64,000 nt of DNA from Roseibium denhamense (GTDB lineage: Bacteria > Pseudomonadota > Alphaproteobacteria > Rhizobiales > Stappiaceae), in NCBI RefSeq assembly GCF_009711415.1, contig NZ_SMLZ01000108.1:150082-214081 (forward strand). Direction: 5' to 3'. The notes under the pieces are model-generated. The model did not search any database and was not told where the DNA came from. It saw nothing but the letters and a program-made list of their open reading frames with translations. Positions 17,582 through 27,165 of the stretch are shown piece by piece. A program made the translations under genes and the position numbers. Every line of letters begins with the position of its first letter. Positions within the stretch are counted from its first letter, which is position 1.

Positions 17582-20008
17582 ATGAAATTTCCGAACGTTG
17601 CTTCCGACCTGAAACTTGGCAAAAAAATCGGCGGCAGTTTCGCAACTGTTGTGGCCTTGACCACCCTAGCAGGTGGTGTTGGCGCCTATAGCGTCCTGAC
17701 CCTGGCCGAGCGGATGGACGTCGCGCGCCAATCAACATCGGCAATCGCTCAACTGCAAAACCTTGCCGGAAAACGCGAAGAATTCCTTTCGAGCGGCGAC
17801 CTTTCGAGCGCGCAGACGGCAATCTCGGAGATTGATACCCTATCTGCCGAGTTAAATTCGTTGAATGCCCAACTGAACGGCGACCCGGTTGCGCAGACCC
17901 GGGTGACCGACGCCATGGCAGCCGTGAACGAGTTCAGAACAATATTTGAAAGCACCGTTACGCTGTCCGGCGCCCAGGATGACAAGCAACAGAGGCTCGA
18001 GGCGGCGCTTATGCGCCTTCGGCAACTTTCAGCAGAGATCCTGGACGAGGCAGAAAAGGCGCGCGCTGAATTTCAGCAGCAAGATACATTGGCCCGTGAA
18101 ACCATTTATCTCGCCAATAAGCTCGGCCAATCGGCAGGCGGTATTCAGGAAGAGGCCCTGACACTTCAAAATCTGTTCAATGAATCGACGAACAGCACCC
18201 CCAAGCTCGAAGAAGTGAAGACCCGGATGGCAGCGCTTGTGCCTCAAGCCAAGCAGATGACCTCAAACAGTTTTCAAGGCATCGACAAGAACGTTGTCGA
18301 GTTGATTGCCAGCAAGACCGAGGAGATCGCGGTCCAGATCGACAAACTGTCGACCACCAAGGACTACATTGAGATCTTTGATTTGCGCGATGCGGCAAAA
18401 GCCGGCTTTGAAGAACTGGTGACTGCAACGAAGAACATCCGCACACAGGCCAACAAGGCGACCGATCAAGCCTATGGCGATGCGGCGGCCATCAACGAGA
18501 ACTTCGCAACTGCAAACCTGATCGCCAGCAAGGCGCTGAAGCTTGAGGGGAACGCATCAGCGGTCAGCGCTGCCACGCTTCAGTTTTCGATAAAACCTGA
18601 TGCGGCGGCGCAGGATGCGGTCAAGGCCGGATTGGCTGGCCTTCAGTCCATTGACTCCGATCTCATGATGGAAACCTTTGCCTTTCCAGTTATCGCAGAA
18701 AAGCTTGGCGGGGTCTCGGATGCGATTTCGGAGTTCGACAGCATCTTTTCGGAATATGCCGAGGGGCGTTACGCACTTGATCAGGAGATCGCCAGTCTGA
18801 AGGCCCTGTCTGGCGCCGTTCAGGCAGACATTACAGCGATTTCAGATGATCAAAGTGCCACAGCACAGCAATCAAGCAAAAATGCCTTGAGCACCATCAC
18901 GATTGCCGTTCTCACAGCCTTGGGCGCCGGTATCGGATTGGCGCTTGCGCTCAACTTTGCGGTCACCCGTCCGTTGCGCAGAACCACGGAAACCATGTCA
19001 CGGCTTGCGGAGGGCGACACCGATGTTGACATCGACGGCACACACCGCGGCGATGAAATCGGAGACATGAGCCGCACCCTTCAGGTGTTCCGCGATAATG
19101 CCGTGGAGCGCGTGCGCCTCCAATCGGAAACAGAGCGGGGCCAGGAGCGCCGGGCAGAACGCCAGGCTCAAATCGAGGCACTCATTTCGGACTTCCGGGA
19201 AAAGGCGACAGGTGTCTTGAGCTCGGTTGATGAAACCGCGCATACACTGGATGGCACTGCGCAGAGCCTCAGCGCGATTGCAAGCCAGAACTCCAGCCTT
19301 GCCGAAAGCACATACGGCGTCACGGACGAAGCAACGCAGAATGTGGAAACGGTTGCAAGCGCGGCGGAAGAACTGGCGGCTTCAATCCAGGAAATTTCCC
19401 GCCAGGTGAGCCAGACAACACAAGTCGTCAGCCGTGCGACCGAAGGCACACAGGTCACCAATGAGAAGGTTCAAAGCCTGTCGTCCGCAGCCACCAAAAT
19501 CGGTGAAGTGGTGACCTTGATCCAGGCAATTGCCGAACAGACCAACCTACTTGCGCTGAATGCAACGATCGAGGCAGCCCGTGCGGGAGAAGCCGGGAAA
19601 GGCTTTGCGGTGGTCGCAGCCGAGGTAAAGGAACTGGCCACCCAGACATCCAAAGCCACGGAAGAAATCTCGTCTCAGATTTCCGCTATCCAGGGATCGA
19701 CGCAAGAGGCCGTCGATGCAATCGAAAACATCACCCGGACCATGGAAGAGGTCAACGAATACACCTCAACAATTGCCGCAGCCGTCGAACAGCAAGGGGC
19801 GGCGACCAATGAGATCTCGGTGAATGTTCAAAAAGCAGCGGAGGGAACCGGTGCGGTCAAGACCAATATGTCGGAACTGTCGCAGGCCGTCGGACAAACC
19901 AGCGATTCTGCCACTCTCGTGCTGAGCGCTTCCGGCGAGTTGTCGCAAAAAACCGATCACCTGAAGCAGGAAGTCGCCCATTTTCTGGATAATGTTGCGA
20001 ACGCCTAG
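17582..20008 (+). CDS. methyl-accepting chemotaxis protein
   Basis: This 808-residue chemoreceptor has membrane segments at about 15-38 and 436-461. Between them is a very long, Ala/Gln/Glu-rich helical periplasmic sensor of nearly 400 residues, consistent with a tandem four-helix type such as HBM. A HAMP domain (460-515) and a cytoplasmic signalling domain follow, with the conserved tip at about 650-685 ([18 protein letters not shown]). It should pass ligand binding to CheW/CheA. It ends in LDNVANA with no NWETF-type CheR/CheB tether. No che genes are near, so it is an orphan receptor. The ligand is unknown. Confidence 0.92.
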   Translation: MKFPNVASDLKLGKKIGGSFATVVALTTLAGGVGAYSVLTLAERMDVARQSTSAIAQLQNLAGKREEFLSSGDLSSAQTAISEIDTLSAELNSLNAQLNGDPVAQTRVTDAMAAVNEFRTIFESTVTLSGAQDDKQQRLEAALMRLRQLSAEILDEAEKARAEFQQQDTLARETIYLANKLGQSAGGIQEEALTLQNLFNESTNSTPKLEEVKTRMAALVPQAKQMTSNSFQGIDKNVVELIASKTEEIAVQIDKLSTTKDYIEIFDLRDAAKAGFEELVTATKNIRTQANKATDQAYGDAAAINENFATANLIASKALKLEGNASAVSAATLQFSIKPDAAAQDAVKAGLAGLQSIDSDLMMETFAFPVIAEKLGGVSDAISEFDSIFSEYAEGRYALDQEIASLKALSGAVQADITAISDDQSATAQQSSKNALSTITIAVLTALGAGIGLALALNFAVTRPLRRTTETMSRLAEGDTDVDIDGTHRGDEIGDMSRTLQVFRDNAVERVRLQSETERGQERRAERQAQIEALISDFREKATGVLSSVDETAHTLDGTAQSLSAIASQNSSLAESTYGVTDEATQNVETVASAAEELAASIQEISRQVSQTTQVVSRATEGTQVTNEKVQSLSSAATKIGEVVTLIQAIAEQTNLLALNATIEAARAGEAGKGFAVVAAEVKELATQTSKATEEISSQISAIQGSTQEAVDAIENITRTMEEVNEYTSTIAAAVEQQGAATNEISVNVQKAAEGTGAVKTNMSELSQAVGQTSDSATLVLSASGELSQKTDHLKQEVAHFLDNVANA

Positions 20009-20037
20009 CGCTGAACCAAGGTGAGATAAAGCACGAT

Positions 20038-20063
20038 AAAGGGGCCGCACGGCCCCTTTATTT
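20038..20063. terminator. bidirectional intrinsic terminator
   Basis: AAAGGGGCC (20038-20046) pairs with GGCCCCTTT (20051-20059) around a four-base loop. On plus it is followed by ATTTT. On minus the stem runs into TTT then ATCG. It lies between the convergent chemoreceptor and lpxB genes. Confidence 0.82.
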
Positions 20064-20083
20064 TGAGCTTCAGCGCCCTTTTG

Positions 20084-21274
20084 TCATGCCTTCTTCCGGG
20101 TTTCCAGCACACCAAGCACAACATCCGCTGCCGCAGCGCTCTGACTGTATCCCTCCGGCAAGCGCATCACTTCTTCAAGGCGTGACAGCTCCTTGAGTTG
20201 CGCCGTTCTTTCAGCACTGTCTGTGAGAAGTGATGTCAAATGGGCTGCAAGCACCGGGGGCTGAACGTCATCGTCCAGGAACTCCGGGATCGCCTTTGCC
20301 TCGAGTATGATGTTTGGAAGAACAAAAGACTCAACGCTTGCAAACTTGAAGAGCCGGTTGAGCTCCTTGAGCCGCCGGAAGAACCAGTCCACCTTGTAGG
20401 CAACCACCATGGGAACGCCCGCAAGTGCCAGCTCCAGCGTCACTGTGCCGGATGCTGCTAGCGCCGCATGCGCCTTGTGAAAGGCGTGCCGCTTGGCCTC
20501 CAAACCGGCCACGACGTCCGGCTTGACCCGCCATGTCTCAGCTGCCGATCGAATACGGTCTTCAAGATGCGGAACGGCGGGCAGCACAACCTTGAGGTCA
20601 GGATTGCCTTCTGCGGCCAGCGCTACGGTTTCCCCGAATACATCCATTAACCGGTCGATCTCGCTGCCGCGGCTGCCGGGAAGCACCAGCAAGGTTTTTT
20701 GATCCGCCGAAACCGGAAGCCTTTCCCCCGGTGCGGGCCGGAGATCGTCCACCATCTCACTCAAAGGATGGCCGACGTAATGGGTTCGCGGGCCCGATAG
20801 TCTTTCATGCACACCGGGCTCAAACGGGAGCAAGGCAAGCAGTTCGTCTACATAGACGCTCATTTTTCGTGCCCGGCCCGGCCGCCAGGCCCAGACGGAT
20901 GGCGATACGTATCCGACAACCGGAATATGCGGTGCGCGTTTGCGCACGCGTTTGGCAACATTGTGGGTGAAATCCGGGCTATCGATGATGATGAGCACGT
21001 CAGGATCGGCCGCAATCACAGCATCAACTGTCTGATAGACCCGCCGGATGATCAGCGGCAACCGGGCCAAGACCGCGCTTAAGCCCATCACCGACACATC
21101 GGACATGTCGAAGAAGCTGGTCAACCCAAGTGCCGTCATGCGCTCTGCGCCGACGCCGCAATATCTGACACCCTCGCCAAGGCGGACATTCAGAGCCTTG
21201 ATCAGCTCCGCGCCCAACTGATCACCGGACTCTTCGCCAGCGACAATACAGACCACCGGAGCTGGAGCGTTCAT
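20084..21274 (-). CDS. lpxB: lipid-A-disaccharide synthase
   Basis: A 396-residue GT19 glycosyltransferase that joins UDP-2,3-diacylglucosamine and lipid X to form the lipid A disaccharide at the cytoplasmic face. Signatures are VAGEESGDQLGAELI near the N-terminus, IDSPDFTHNVAKRVRK, YVSPSVWAWRPGRARKM, and LPGSRGSEI. The ATG overlaps the lpxI stop by 4 bp (ATGA). It is the last gene of the lpx run, and a terminator follows. Confidence 0.96.
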   Translation of the reverse strand: MNAPAPVVCIVAGEESGDQLGAELIKALNVRLGEGVRYCGVGAERMTALGLTSFFDMSDVSVMGLSAVLARLPLIIRRVYQTVDAVIAADPDVLIIIDSPDFTHNVAKRVRKRAPHIPVVGYVSPSVWAWRPGRARKMSVYVDELLALLPFEPGVHERLSGPRTHYVGHPLSEMVDDLRPAPGERLPVSADQKTLLVLPGSRGSEIDRLMDVFGETVALAAEGNPDLKVVLPAVPHLEDRIRSAAETWRVKPDVVAGLEAKRHAFHKAHAALAASGTVTLELALAGVPMVVAYKVDWFFRRLKELNRLFKFASVESFVLPNIILEAKAIPEFLDDDVQPPVLAAHLTSLLTDSAERTAQLKELSRLEEVMRLPEGYSQSAAAADVVLGVLETRKKA

Positions 21275-22149
21275 CTGTCACCGGGCTCCGCAGGGGGCGA
21301 CCGGTCGATCCCGACAATGAAGAGGCCCGCCTTGTCGGCCTTGGCAAGGGTCTCCTCCTTATCCGCGATCAATCCCCCGCCAGCCTCAATAGCGATGCCG
21401 GACAAGCCAGCTGCAAGAGCAAGTTCGACGGTCCTCGGACCAACAGTCGGCAAATCCACCCGAAGATCCTGCGACGGCTTTGCCGCTTTGACCAGAACCC
21501 CTGCACGGCCCTTGGAGCGAACTCTTCCTGTTTGGCGCAAATCGGCGCATCTTTGAAGCATCGCATCCGTCCCTTCGGCGCCCTCCAGCGCGATGACCCG
21601 GTTGCCGACGGCAACCGCCGCCTGTCCGATATCGAGTTCGCCGAGACGGTCTGTTGCTCTCAGCGCAAGCTCCAGATCGCTCCAATCCGTATCCGCCGGC
21701 TGGACATTGCCCAAAACACCGCTGCTGGCCAGAAGCCCAGGTGCAACATCCTTTATCCCAACCACCTGATATCCTTCATCTTCAAACAGGCGAATAACCT
21801 TCGTCAGCAAGCTGTCATCGCCGCCGGCAAGCGCGCGAATGATCGTTGGGAGCCGTTTCAAGGTTCCAAGGTCGCCAAGGACAGCGCTGAAGTCTGGCCG
21901 TTTAGCAACGCCGCCGATCAGAAGGATCTCCCGGCAGCCGTTTTTCTTCAAGAATGCATATAGGCGCCCAATTTCGCCCCAGCCGAGTTCCGCAGACGCC
22001 CGTTTCCGGGTCCGCTCATCGGCTTCGCCTTTAATCGCAATCACCAGGGCCGCGCGGCCCGCCCGCTCAAGCTCGGCAAGCGCCTGCAACGGCAGCTGGC
22101 CGTTCCCCGCGATCAGAGCAACGGGCGTGCTGTCACCGGAAGAGGCCAT
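21271..22149 (-). CDS. lpxI: UDP-2,3-diacylglucosamine pyrophosphatase LpxI
   Basis: The protein has 292 residues from the ATG at 22149 and matches the LpxI (DUF1009) family by VALIAGNGQLP at the N-terminus, LIGGVAKRPDF and GTDAMLQRCADLR. LpxI replaces LpxH in alphaproteobacteria, hydrolysing UDP-2,3-diacylglucosamine to lipid X. The start MASSGDSTPVALIAG is preferred: the longer reading to 22209 overlaps lpxA by 44 bp. It lies between lpxA and lpxB, which supply its substrate branch and use its product. Confidence 0.92.
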   Translation of the reverse strand: MASSGDSTPVALIAGNGQLPLQALAELERAGRAALVIAIKGEADERTRKRASAELGWGEIGRLYAFLKKNGCREILLIGGVAKRPDFSAVLGDLGTLKRLPTIIRALAGGDDSLLTKVIRLFEDEGYQVVGIKDVAPGLLASSGVLGNVQPADTDWSDLELALRATDRLGELDIGQAAVAVGNRVIALEGAEGTDAMLQRCADLRQTGRVRSKGRAGVLVKAAKPSQDLRVDLPTVGPRTVELALAAGLSGIAIEAGGGLIADKEETLAKADKAGLFIVGIDRSPPAEPGDR

Positions 22150-22165
22150 AGCGTTGGCCACCGCC

Positions 22166-22960
22166 CTACTCGCTTCGCGGCGTGCAGTAACGGCCGTCTG
22201 CCTTTTCAAGGATGAAATCCGTTACCAGTTTGACGAGAGGCTGATCATCCGTCGCAGCCGCGATGGCCTCGGCACGGGTTCTGAGCGTTCCTTCACCGCT
22301 TTCAAACAGCTCCCGGTATGCCGCCCTCAAGGCATGGATCTGCTCGCGCGGAAAGTTTGCCCGCTTCAGGCCAACAAGATTTAGACCTTCCAGGCTTGCC
22401 CGGTTGCCGGTAACCATTCCAAACGGAATCAAATCGTTCTCCAGGCCCGCCATGCCGCCAACGAACGCGTTTCGCCCGATCCGGGTAAACTGAATAACGG
22501 CGGAGCCGCCGCCGAAGATCACATGATCTCCCACTGTCACGTGCCCGGCGATCATGACATTGTTCGACAGGATAACACCATCCCCAAGGTGGCTATCATG
22601 TCCGACATGGGAGTTGGCAAGAAACGCACAGCGGTTGCCGACCGTCGTTGACGATCCGCCGCCCTCTGTCCCGGCATTCATTGTGACACCCTCACGGATC
22701 ATGCAGTCTTCGCCGATCCGCAATGTCGCGTGCTCGCCGCGGTACTTCAGGTCCTGAGCCTGGTGGCCGATTGAGGCGAACGGAAAAATCTGCGTGCGGT
22801 CCCCGATATGGGTATCCCCAGCCACCACCGCATGTGATTTGAGAACAACACCGTTCCCAAGAACAACATCACTGCCGACATGGCAAAACGGCCCGATTTG
22901 GGCGCCTTCACCGATACGCGCACCGTCTTCAATGATCGCTGTTGGATGTATCTCGGTCAT
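22166..22960 (-). CDS. lpxA: UDP-N-acetylglucosamine O-acyltransferase
   Basis: A 264-residue left-handed beta-helix acyltransferase with many hexapeptide repeats. The catalytic histidine is His121 in ANSHVGHDSHLGD. It performs the first step of lipid A synthesis, using 3-hydroxyacyl-ACP. The C-terminal helical part includes the NLVGLKRANFPREQI segment typical of LpxA. It starts 6 bp after fabZ and ends 16 bp before lpxI. Confidence 0.96.
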   Translation of the reverse strand: MTEIHPTAIIEDGARIGEGAQIGPFCHVGSDVVLGNGVVLKSHAVVAGDTHIGDRTQIFPFASIGHQAQDLKYRGEHATLRIGEDCMIREGVTMNAGTEGGGSSTTVGNRCAFLANSHVGHDSHLGDGVILSNNVMIAGHVTVGDHVIFGGGSAVIQFTRIGRNAFVGGMAGLENDLIPFGMVTGNRASLEGLNLVGLKRANFPREQIHALRAAYRELFESGEGTLRTRAEAIAAATDDQPLVKLVTDFILEKADGRYCTPRSE

Positions 22961-22966
22961 CTCGCC

Positions 22967-23431
22967 TCACGCATCTATCAACATGGCGCTGACTTCAGCT
23001 TCCGCGACCTTGGCACCATCCACCAGAGCCACGGCATCGAACTTCCAGATATTCGACCGCTGTTTGATTTTCTTCACGTGAAAATGCACTTGATCGCCAG
23101 GCTCTACCGGTTTCCGGAATTTCGCCTTGTCGATTGTCATAAAATAGACGAGCTGGGGAGGCGCATCATCGCCGCGCGCGTGCACACACAAAGCTCCCGC
23201 TGTCTGCGCCATTGCCTCAATCAGCAAAACACCTGGAAAAATTGGCCGCTCGGGAAAGTGTCCGGTGAATTGCGGCTCGTTGATCGTGACATTCTTGATG
23301 CCGACACAGCTGTTGTCGCCATCCATGTCTACAATCTTGTCGATCAGCAAAAAAGGATAACGATGCGGCAGCAGTTTCATGATCCGCATGATGTCGGCGC
23401 TGCCGAGTGTTGTCTTTTCTGTTTCTTCCAT
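22967..23431 (-). CDS. fabZ: 3-hydroxyacyl-ACP dehydratase FabZ
   Basis: A 154-residue hot-dog-fold dehydratase. Catalytic His58 is in [11 protein letters not shown] and Glu72 in LIEAMAQ. It supplies unsaturated acyl-ACP for fatty acid elongation and draws on the same 3-hydroxyacyl-ACP pool as LpxA and LpxD. The ATG at 23431 is chosen; the next in-frame start upstream is only a TTG. AAGGGG lies about 8 bases before the ATG. Confidence 0.96.
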   Translation of the reverse strand: MEETEKTTLGSADIMRIMKLLPHRYPFLLIDKIVDMDGDNSCVGIKNVTINEPQFTGHFPERPIFPGVLLIEAMAQTAGALCVHARGDDAPPQLVYFMTIDKAKFRKPVEPGDQVHFHVKKIKQRSNIWKFDAVALVDGAKVAEAEVSAMLIDA

Positions 23432-23480
23432 GAACCGCCCCTTGGCCGTCAAAGCCCAAAAGTACTTTCTCGTTTAGCTC

Positions 23481-24518
23481 TTAAGACCCGCTACCGCGTT
23501 CTGCCAGTTTTCTCAAGGTCGCAACCTCGCGGAACCACTGTTTTACGGGTTTTGCGGGCGCACCGCCGTAACGGCCACCAGGGGCAAGGTCTTCACTCAC
23601 CACACTCACAGCTGCCACTTGCGCGCCCATACCGATACGCACATGTCCGCGGACACCGGTCTGCCCGCCAATTGCGACAAAATCTTCGAGGGTACAACTG
23701 CCCGACAATCCGACCTGCGACACCAGCACGCAATGACGGCCAATGACGACATTATGTCCAATCTGCACCTGATTATCGATCTTCGTGCCTTCGCCAATGA
23801 TGGTATCGCGATTTGCGCCCCGGTCGATGGTCGTATTCGCCCCGATTTCCACATCATCCTGGATGATGACACGGCCGATCTGCGGCACCTTCAGATGCCC
23901 TTGCGGCCCCATCGCGTAACCGAACCCATCCTGGCCGCAACACACACCCGGATGGAGATAGACCCGATTTCCTAGCACGGAATGCTGAACGGTCGCATTC
24001 GGTCCGATCACGCAATCCCGGCCAATGCGGACACCATTCGCGATCACTGCGTTGGCCCGGATAACAGTTCCCGCCCCGACCTCGGCTTTCGCACCGATCA
24101 CCGCGCCCGGCTCAACTGTTACGCCATCTTCCAGAACAGCTGTAGGATCAACGAATGCCGATGCCGCAATACCTTTCGGCCCTTCTTGAACCGGCACCAT
24201 TGCGCCTGGGTAGAGTTTTGCCAGGACCTTGCCCCAGGACCGGTACGCATCCGCACACACCAGAACGGCTACCCCGTCCGGCACCTTGTCCTTGTGGCGT
24301 TTACCTACCAAACAGGCGGCCGCTCGGGTCTTCGATAGCTGGTCGAGATAAGCTGTATTGTCAAAGAACACCAGACTTCCCGGAGTTGCGTCCTCCAGGG
24401 GCGCAACTGCAGTCAGTTCCAAAGCTTCGTCGCCGCGAACCAGCTCCGCTTCTGCCCAAGCCACCACATCCGTCAAACGTACATGCGCTGGAAACTCAAA
24501 AAATCCCGGATCTGACAT
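23481..24518 (-). CDS. lpxD: UDP-3-O-(3-hydroxyacyl)glucosamine N-acyltransferase
   Basis: A 345-residue protein with an N-terminal uridine-binding domain (about 1-100) and a left-handed beta-helix of hexapeptide repeats (about 110-300). The segment DNQVQIGHNVVIGRHC holds the catalytic histidine region. It adds the second acyl chain in lipid A synthesis. The start at 24518 fits the family N-terminus; an upstream in-frame extension would run through the bamA terminator. AAGGG lies about 12 bases upstream. Confidence 0.95.
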   Translation of the reverse strand: MSDPGFFEFPAHVRLTDVVAWAEAELVRGDEALELTAVAPLEDATPGSLVFFDNTAYLDQLSKTRAAACLVGKRHKDKVPDGVAVLVCADAYRSWGKVLAKLYPGAMVPVQEGPKGIAASAFVDPTAVLEDGVTVEPGAVIGAKAEVGAGTVIRANAVIANGVRIGRDCVIGPNATVQHSVLGNRVYLHPGVCCGQDGFGYAMGPQGHLKVPQIGRVIIQDDVEIGANTTIDRGANRDTIIGEGTKIDNQVQIGHNVVIGRHCVLVSQVGLSGSCTLEDFVAIGGQTGVRGHVRIGMGAQVAAVSVVSEDLAPGGRYGGAPAKPVKQWFREVATLRKLAERGSGS

Positions 24519-24556
24519 AAGTTTGGAGCCCTTTTCATGGAGCCGGTCTGCGCCCA

Positions 24557-24589
24557 ACAAAAACGGCCGCCGTTGGACCGGCGGCCGTT
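24557..24589 (-). terminator. intrinsic terminator between bamA and lpxD
   Basis: AACGGCCGCCG (24562-24572) pairs with CGGCGGCCGTT (24579-24589) around a six-base loop; on minus the stem is followed by TTTG. It sits 23 bp after the bamA stop and 44 bp before the lpxD start, so lpxD expression needs readthrough or its own promoter. Confidence 0.88.
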
Positions 24590-24612
24590 CTTTTAACTCA
24601 AGACGCCCTGAT

Positions 24613-26994
24613 TTAGAAGCGCGTCCCGCCACTCAGCCGGAAGACCTGTGTCTTGTCGGCATCTTCCTTGGCAAGCGGGTAAGCAAAGTCTGCCCGGAGC
24701 GGCCCGAATGGCGATTGCCAGCGGATCCCGGCACCAACCGAAGCCCGGATCGCAAGATCGTTGGACTCTACCGTGCTGGTGCCACCTTCAACAAGGTTCA
24801 CTAGATCGCTGTCTGCGTCCCACAGTGAGCCAGCGTCAGCAAAAACCGCTCCACTCAAGCCGAACTCCTTGGGAAGGACTGGGAACGGAAACTGTGTCTC
24901 AGCAGATGCAGCAAAGTAGAAGCGGCCACCCAGCGCATCATCGGTAGCAGAGTCCCGAGGTCCGATACCCTGGTTCTCAAAACCCCGAACAAGATTACCA
25001 CCAAGCATGAACTGCTCGGACACCCGAAGACGTTCATCACCAAGAGCCATGATGTTGCCGCCACGAACCGACAAGCTTCCTACAACACCGTAGTCTGCAA
25101 GGATTTCCTTGTAAGCACGCGCTTGAGCTTCGGTTTTGACGTAGTAGCTGTCACCACCAACGCCGGCAAACTGCTGTTCGAATGAGAGGTAGTAACCATC
25201 CGTCGGGTTAATGAAGCGGTCTAGCGTGTTGTACTTGAGCTCATAACCGACCAGAGACGTCAGATAGGTTCCGAGCGAGTCACAAACAGCAAGCGAAAGT
25301 TCACTGGTGTCACAGTTGTTGATGCCCGTGGAGTTCCCGTCCGGATCTTCATTGTCTTCCTGGAAGATGTTGTAGAACAGACGCAGTGTCAGCTCGTCTT
25401 CCCGCAACGGCAAGGTGAATCCGAAGCCGCCGCCAGTGACTTTCTGATCGAACGAGCGATAGTCGTTTGCGTCATTCACCCTGCGATAAAGATCCAGGTC
25501 CAAGGCGATCCGGCGCCCCATGAAGAACGGCTCGATGAACCGGAACTCGTACTTCTGCGAGTCAGCACCTCCGCCTGCGCCAAGTTTGACGAATTGACCG
25601 CGGCCGAGGAAGTTCTTCTCTGTGATGGATACATCACCGACAATACCATCCACGGTCGAGTAACCGACACCAAAGGAGAGCTCGCCTGTCGGCTTTTCTT
25701 CTACCCGGACGTTGACAATCACGCGGTCCGGCGCACTGCCCTGCTGGGTCGTCACGTCAACCCGCTCGAAGTACCCAAGGTTCCGCAGGCGGCGGGTCGC
25801 CTTATCTACGAGCGCCCGGTTAAACGCATCACCTTCGGCGATATCGAACTCGCGCCGGATGACATATTCCCTCGTCCGGTCGTTACCGATCACGTTCATT
25901 CGCTCAATGTAGGTACGCGCGCCCTCTTCGACGTAGTAGATCAAAGAGATTGTGTTGTCGTCGTAGTTCCGGGCTCCACGCGGACGAACGCGGGCGAATG
26001 CATACCCCTCTTCGGACACACGGAGGGTGATATCCTCTACGGTCTGCTCAACCCGCAGAGAGTTGAATGTCTGACCTGGGCGGGTCCGCAAAAGTTTGCG
26101 AAGCTCCTCAGGGTCGACGTCCGAAATCGTGGACACGACTTCAACATCGCCAATTTCGTACTTCTCGCCCTCATCTACAGTGAAGGTGACGTAAAAGATG
26201 TTTTGTTCACGATCGAGGTCTGCACTGACAGACACGATCCGGAAATCAGCGTAACCCTTGCGGTTGTAGTACTGACGCAGGAGCTCTTCGTCTGCCGCAA
26301 GACGATCAGGATCGTAGGTGTCTGTGCTGCGCAGCCAGCTCAACAAGCCGCTTTCGCGCGTCCGGATCACATCCCGCAACCGGCCGTCACTGAAAGCGCT
26401 GTTTCCGATGAAGCTGATACGCTCAACGCCGGTTTTCTGGCCTTCATTGATTTCGAAAACCAGATCGACGCGCCCTTGGCCGCGATCAATGATTTTCGGC
26501 TCGACGGAGGCACCAAAACGGCCGCTGCGGCGATACGATTCCAGAATGTTCTGGACGTCCGTCTGGACACGGGCGCGGGACAGGCTTGTACGCGGCTGCG
26601 AACGGACAGCCGTTCCAAGCGCATCATCCTTGATCCGGCGGTTACCTTCAAAAGAGACACGATTGATGATCGGGCTTTCAGACACCGTGACGATAACCGT
26701 GCTACCGCGCGGGGTAATTTCGACGGTTTCGAACAGCCCGGTCGCATAAAGCGCCTTCAGCGACTCATCGACATCAAAAGCGCTGTAGGAACGCCCAGGC
26801 ACGATGGTCATGTAGCCAATCACTGTATCGGCATCAATTCGGCTGGTTCCGCGCACCTCAATATTGCGTGCGACCGCGGCCTCAGCTTGTGTGGCACCGC
26901 CCACAGGACCGAAGCTGGCCGGCAGCAGGGAACCGGTGGAAAAAACGGCAGCCGCCAACAGTACGGCCTTAGTAAGTCTCTGCAATCGCTGCAT
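24613..26994 (-). CDS. bamA: outer membrane protein assembly factor BamA
   Basis: A 793-residue Omp85 protein. It has a signal peptide (about 1-39, cleavage near QAEA-AVARN), five POTRA repeats to about residue 420, and a 16-stranded beta-barrel ending in the C-terminal Phe of GGTRF, the outer-membrane insertion signal. It is the central subunit of the BAM complex. It sits between rseP and lpxD as in other alphaproteobacteria. No skp/ompH gene lies between bamA and lpxD, unlike the gammaproteobacterial order. Confidence 0.96.
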   Translation of the reverse strand: MQRLQRLTKAVLLAAAVFSTGSLLPASFGPVGGATQAEAAVARNIEVRGTSRIDADTVIGYMTIVPGRSYSAFDVDESLKALYATGLFETVEITPRGSTVIVTVSESPIINRVSFEGNRRIKDDALGTAVRSQPRTSLSRARVQTDVQNILESYRRSGRFGASVEPKIIDRGQGRVDLVFEINEGQKTGVERISFIGNSAFSDGRLRDVIRTRESGLLSWLRSTDTYDPDRLAADEELLRQYYNRKGYADFRIVSVSADLDREQNIFYVTFTVDEGEKYEIGDVEVVSTISDVDPEELRKLLRTRPGQTFNSLRVEQTVEDITLRVSEEGYAFARVRPRGARNYDDNTISLIYYVEEGARTYIERMNVIGNDRTREYVIRREFDIAEGDAFNRALVDKATRRLRNLGYFERVDVTTQQGSAPDRVIVNVRVEEKPTGELSFGVGYSTVDGIVGDVSITEKNFLGRGQFVKLGAGGGADSQKYEFRFIEPFFMGRRIALDLDLYRRVNDANDYRSFDQKVTGGGFGFTLPLREDELTLRLFYNIFQEDNEDPDGNSTGINNCDTSELSLAVCDSLGTYLTSLVGYELKYNTLDRFINPTDGYYLSFEQQFAGVGGDSYYVKTEAQARAYKEILADYGVVGSLSVRGGNIMALGDERLRVSEQFMLGGNLVRGFENQGIGPRDSATDDALGGRFYFAASAETQFPFPVLPKEFGLSGAVFADAGSLWDADSDLVNLVEGGTSTVESNDLAIRASVGAGIRWQSPFGPLRADFAYPLAKEDADKTQVFRLSGGTRF

Positions 26995-27165
26995 TAGTGC
27001 GCTATGCCTTTTTTATAAACACCCCTTCCGGACCCCTGCATACCCCCTGCAGAATCCCAGAAACCGATCAACGTTTTATAGGTTTTTACCGATAACGCAA
27101 CCGCCCCAATCGACTGAAAGCGATTTATTCTGAAGACGTTGCGTCAATGTCACGTCCCTTGTTTT

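Noticed and set aside
25594..26997. Plus-strand open frame opposite bamA (467 codons)
   Set aside because: Shadow of bamA; no ribosome site, no family resemblance.
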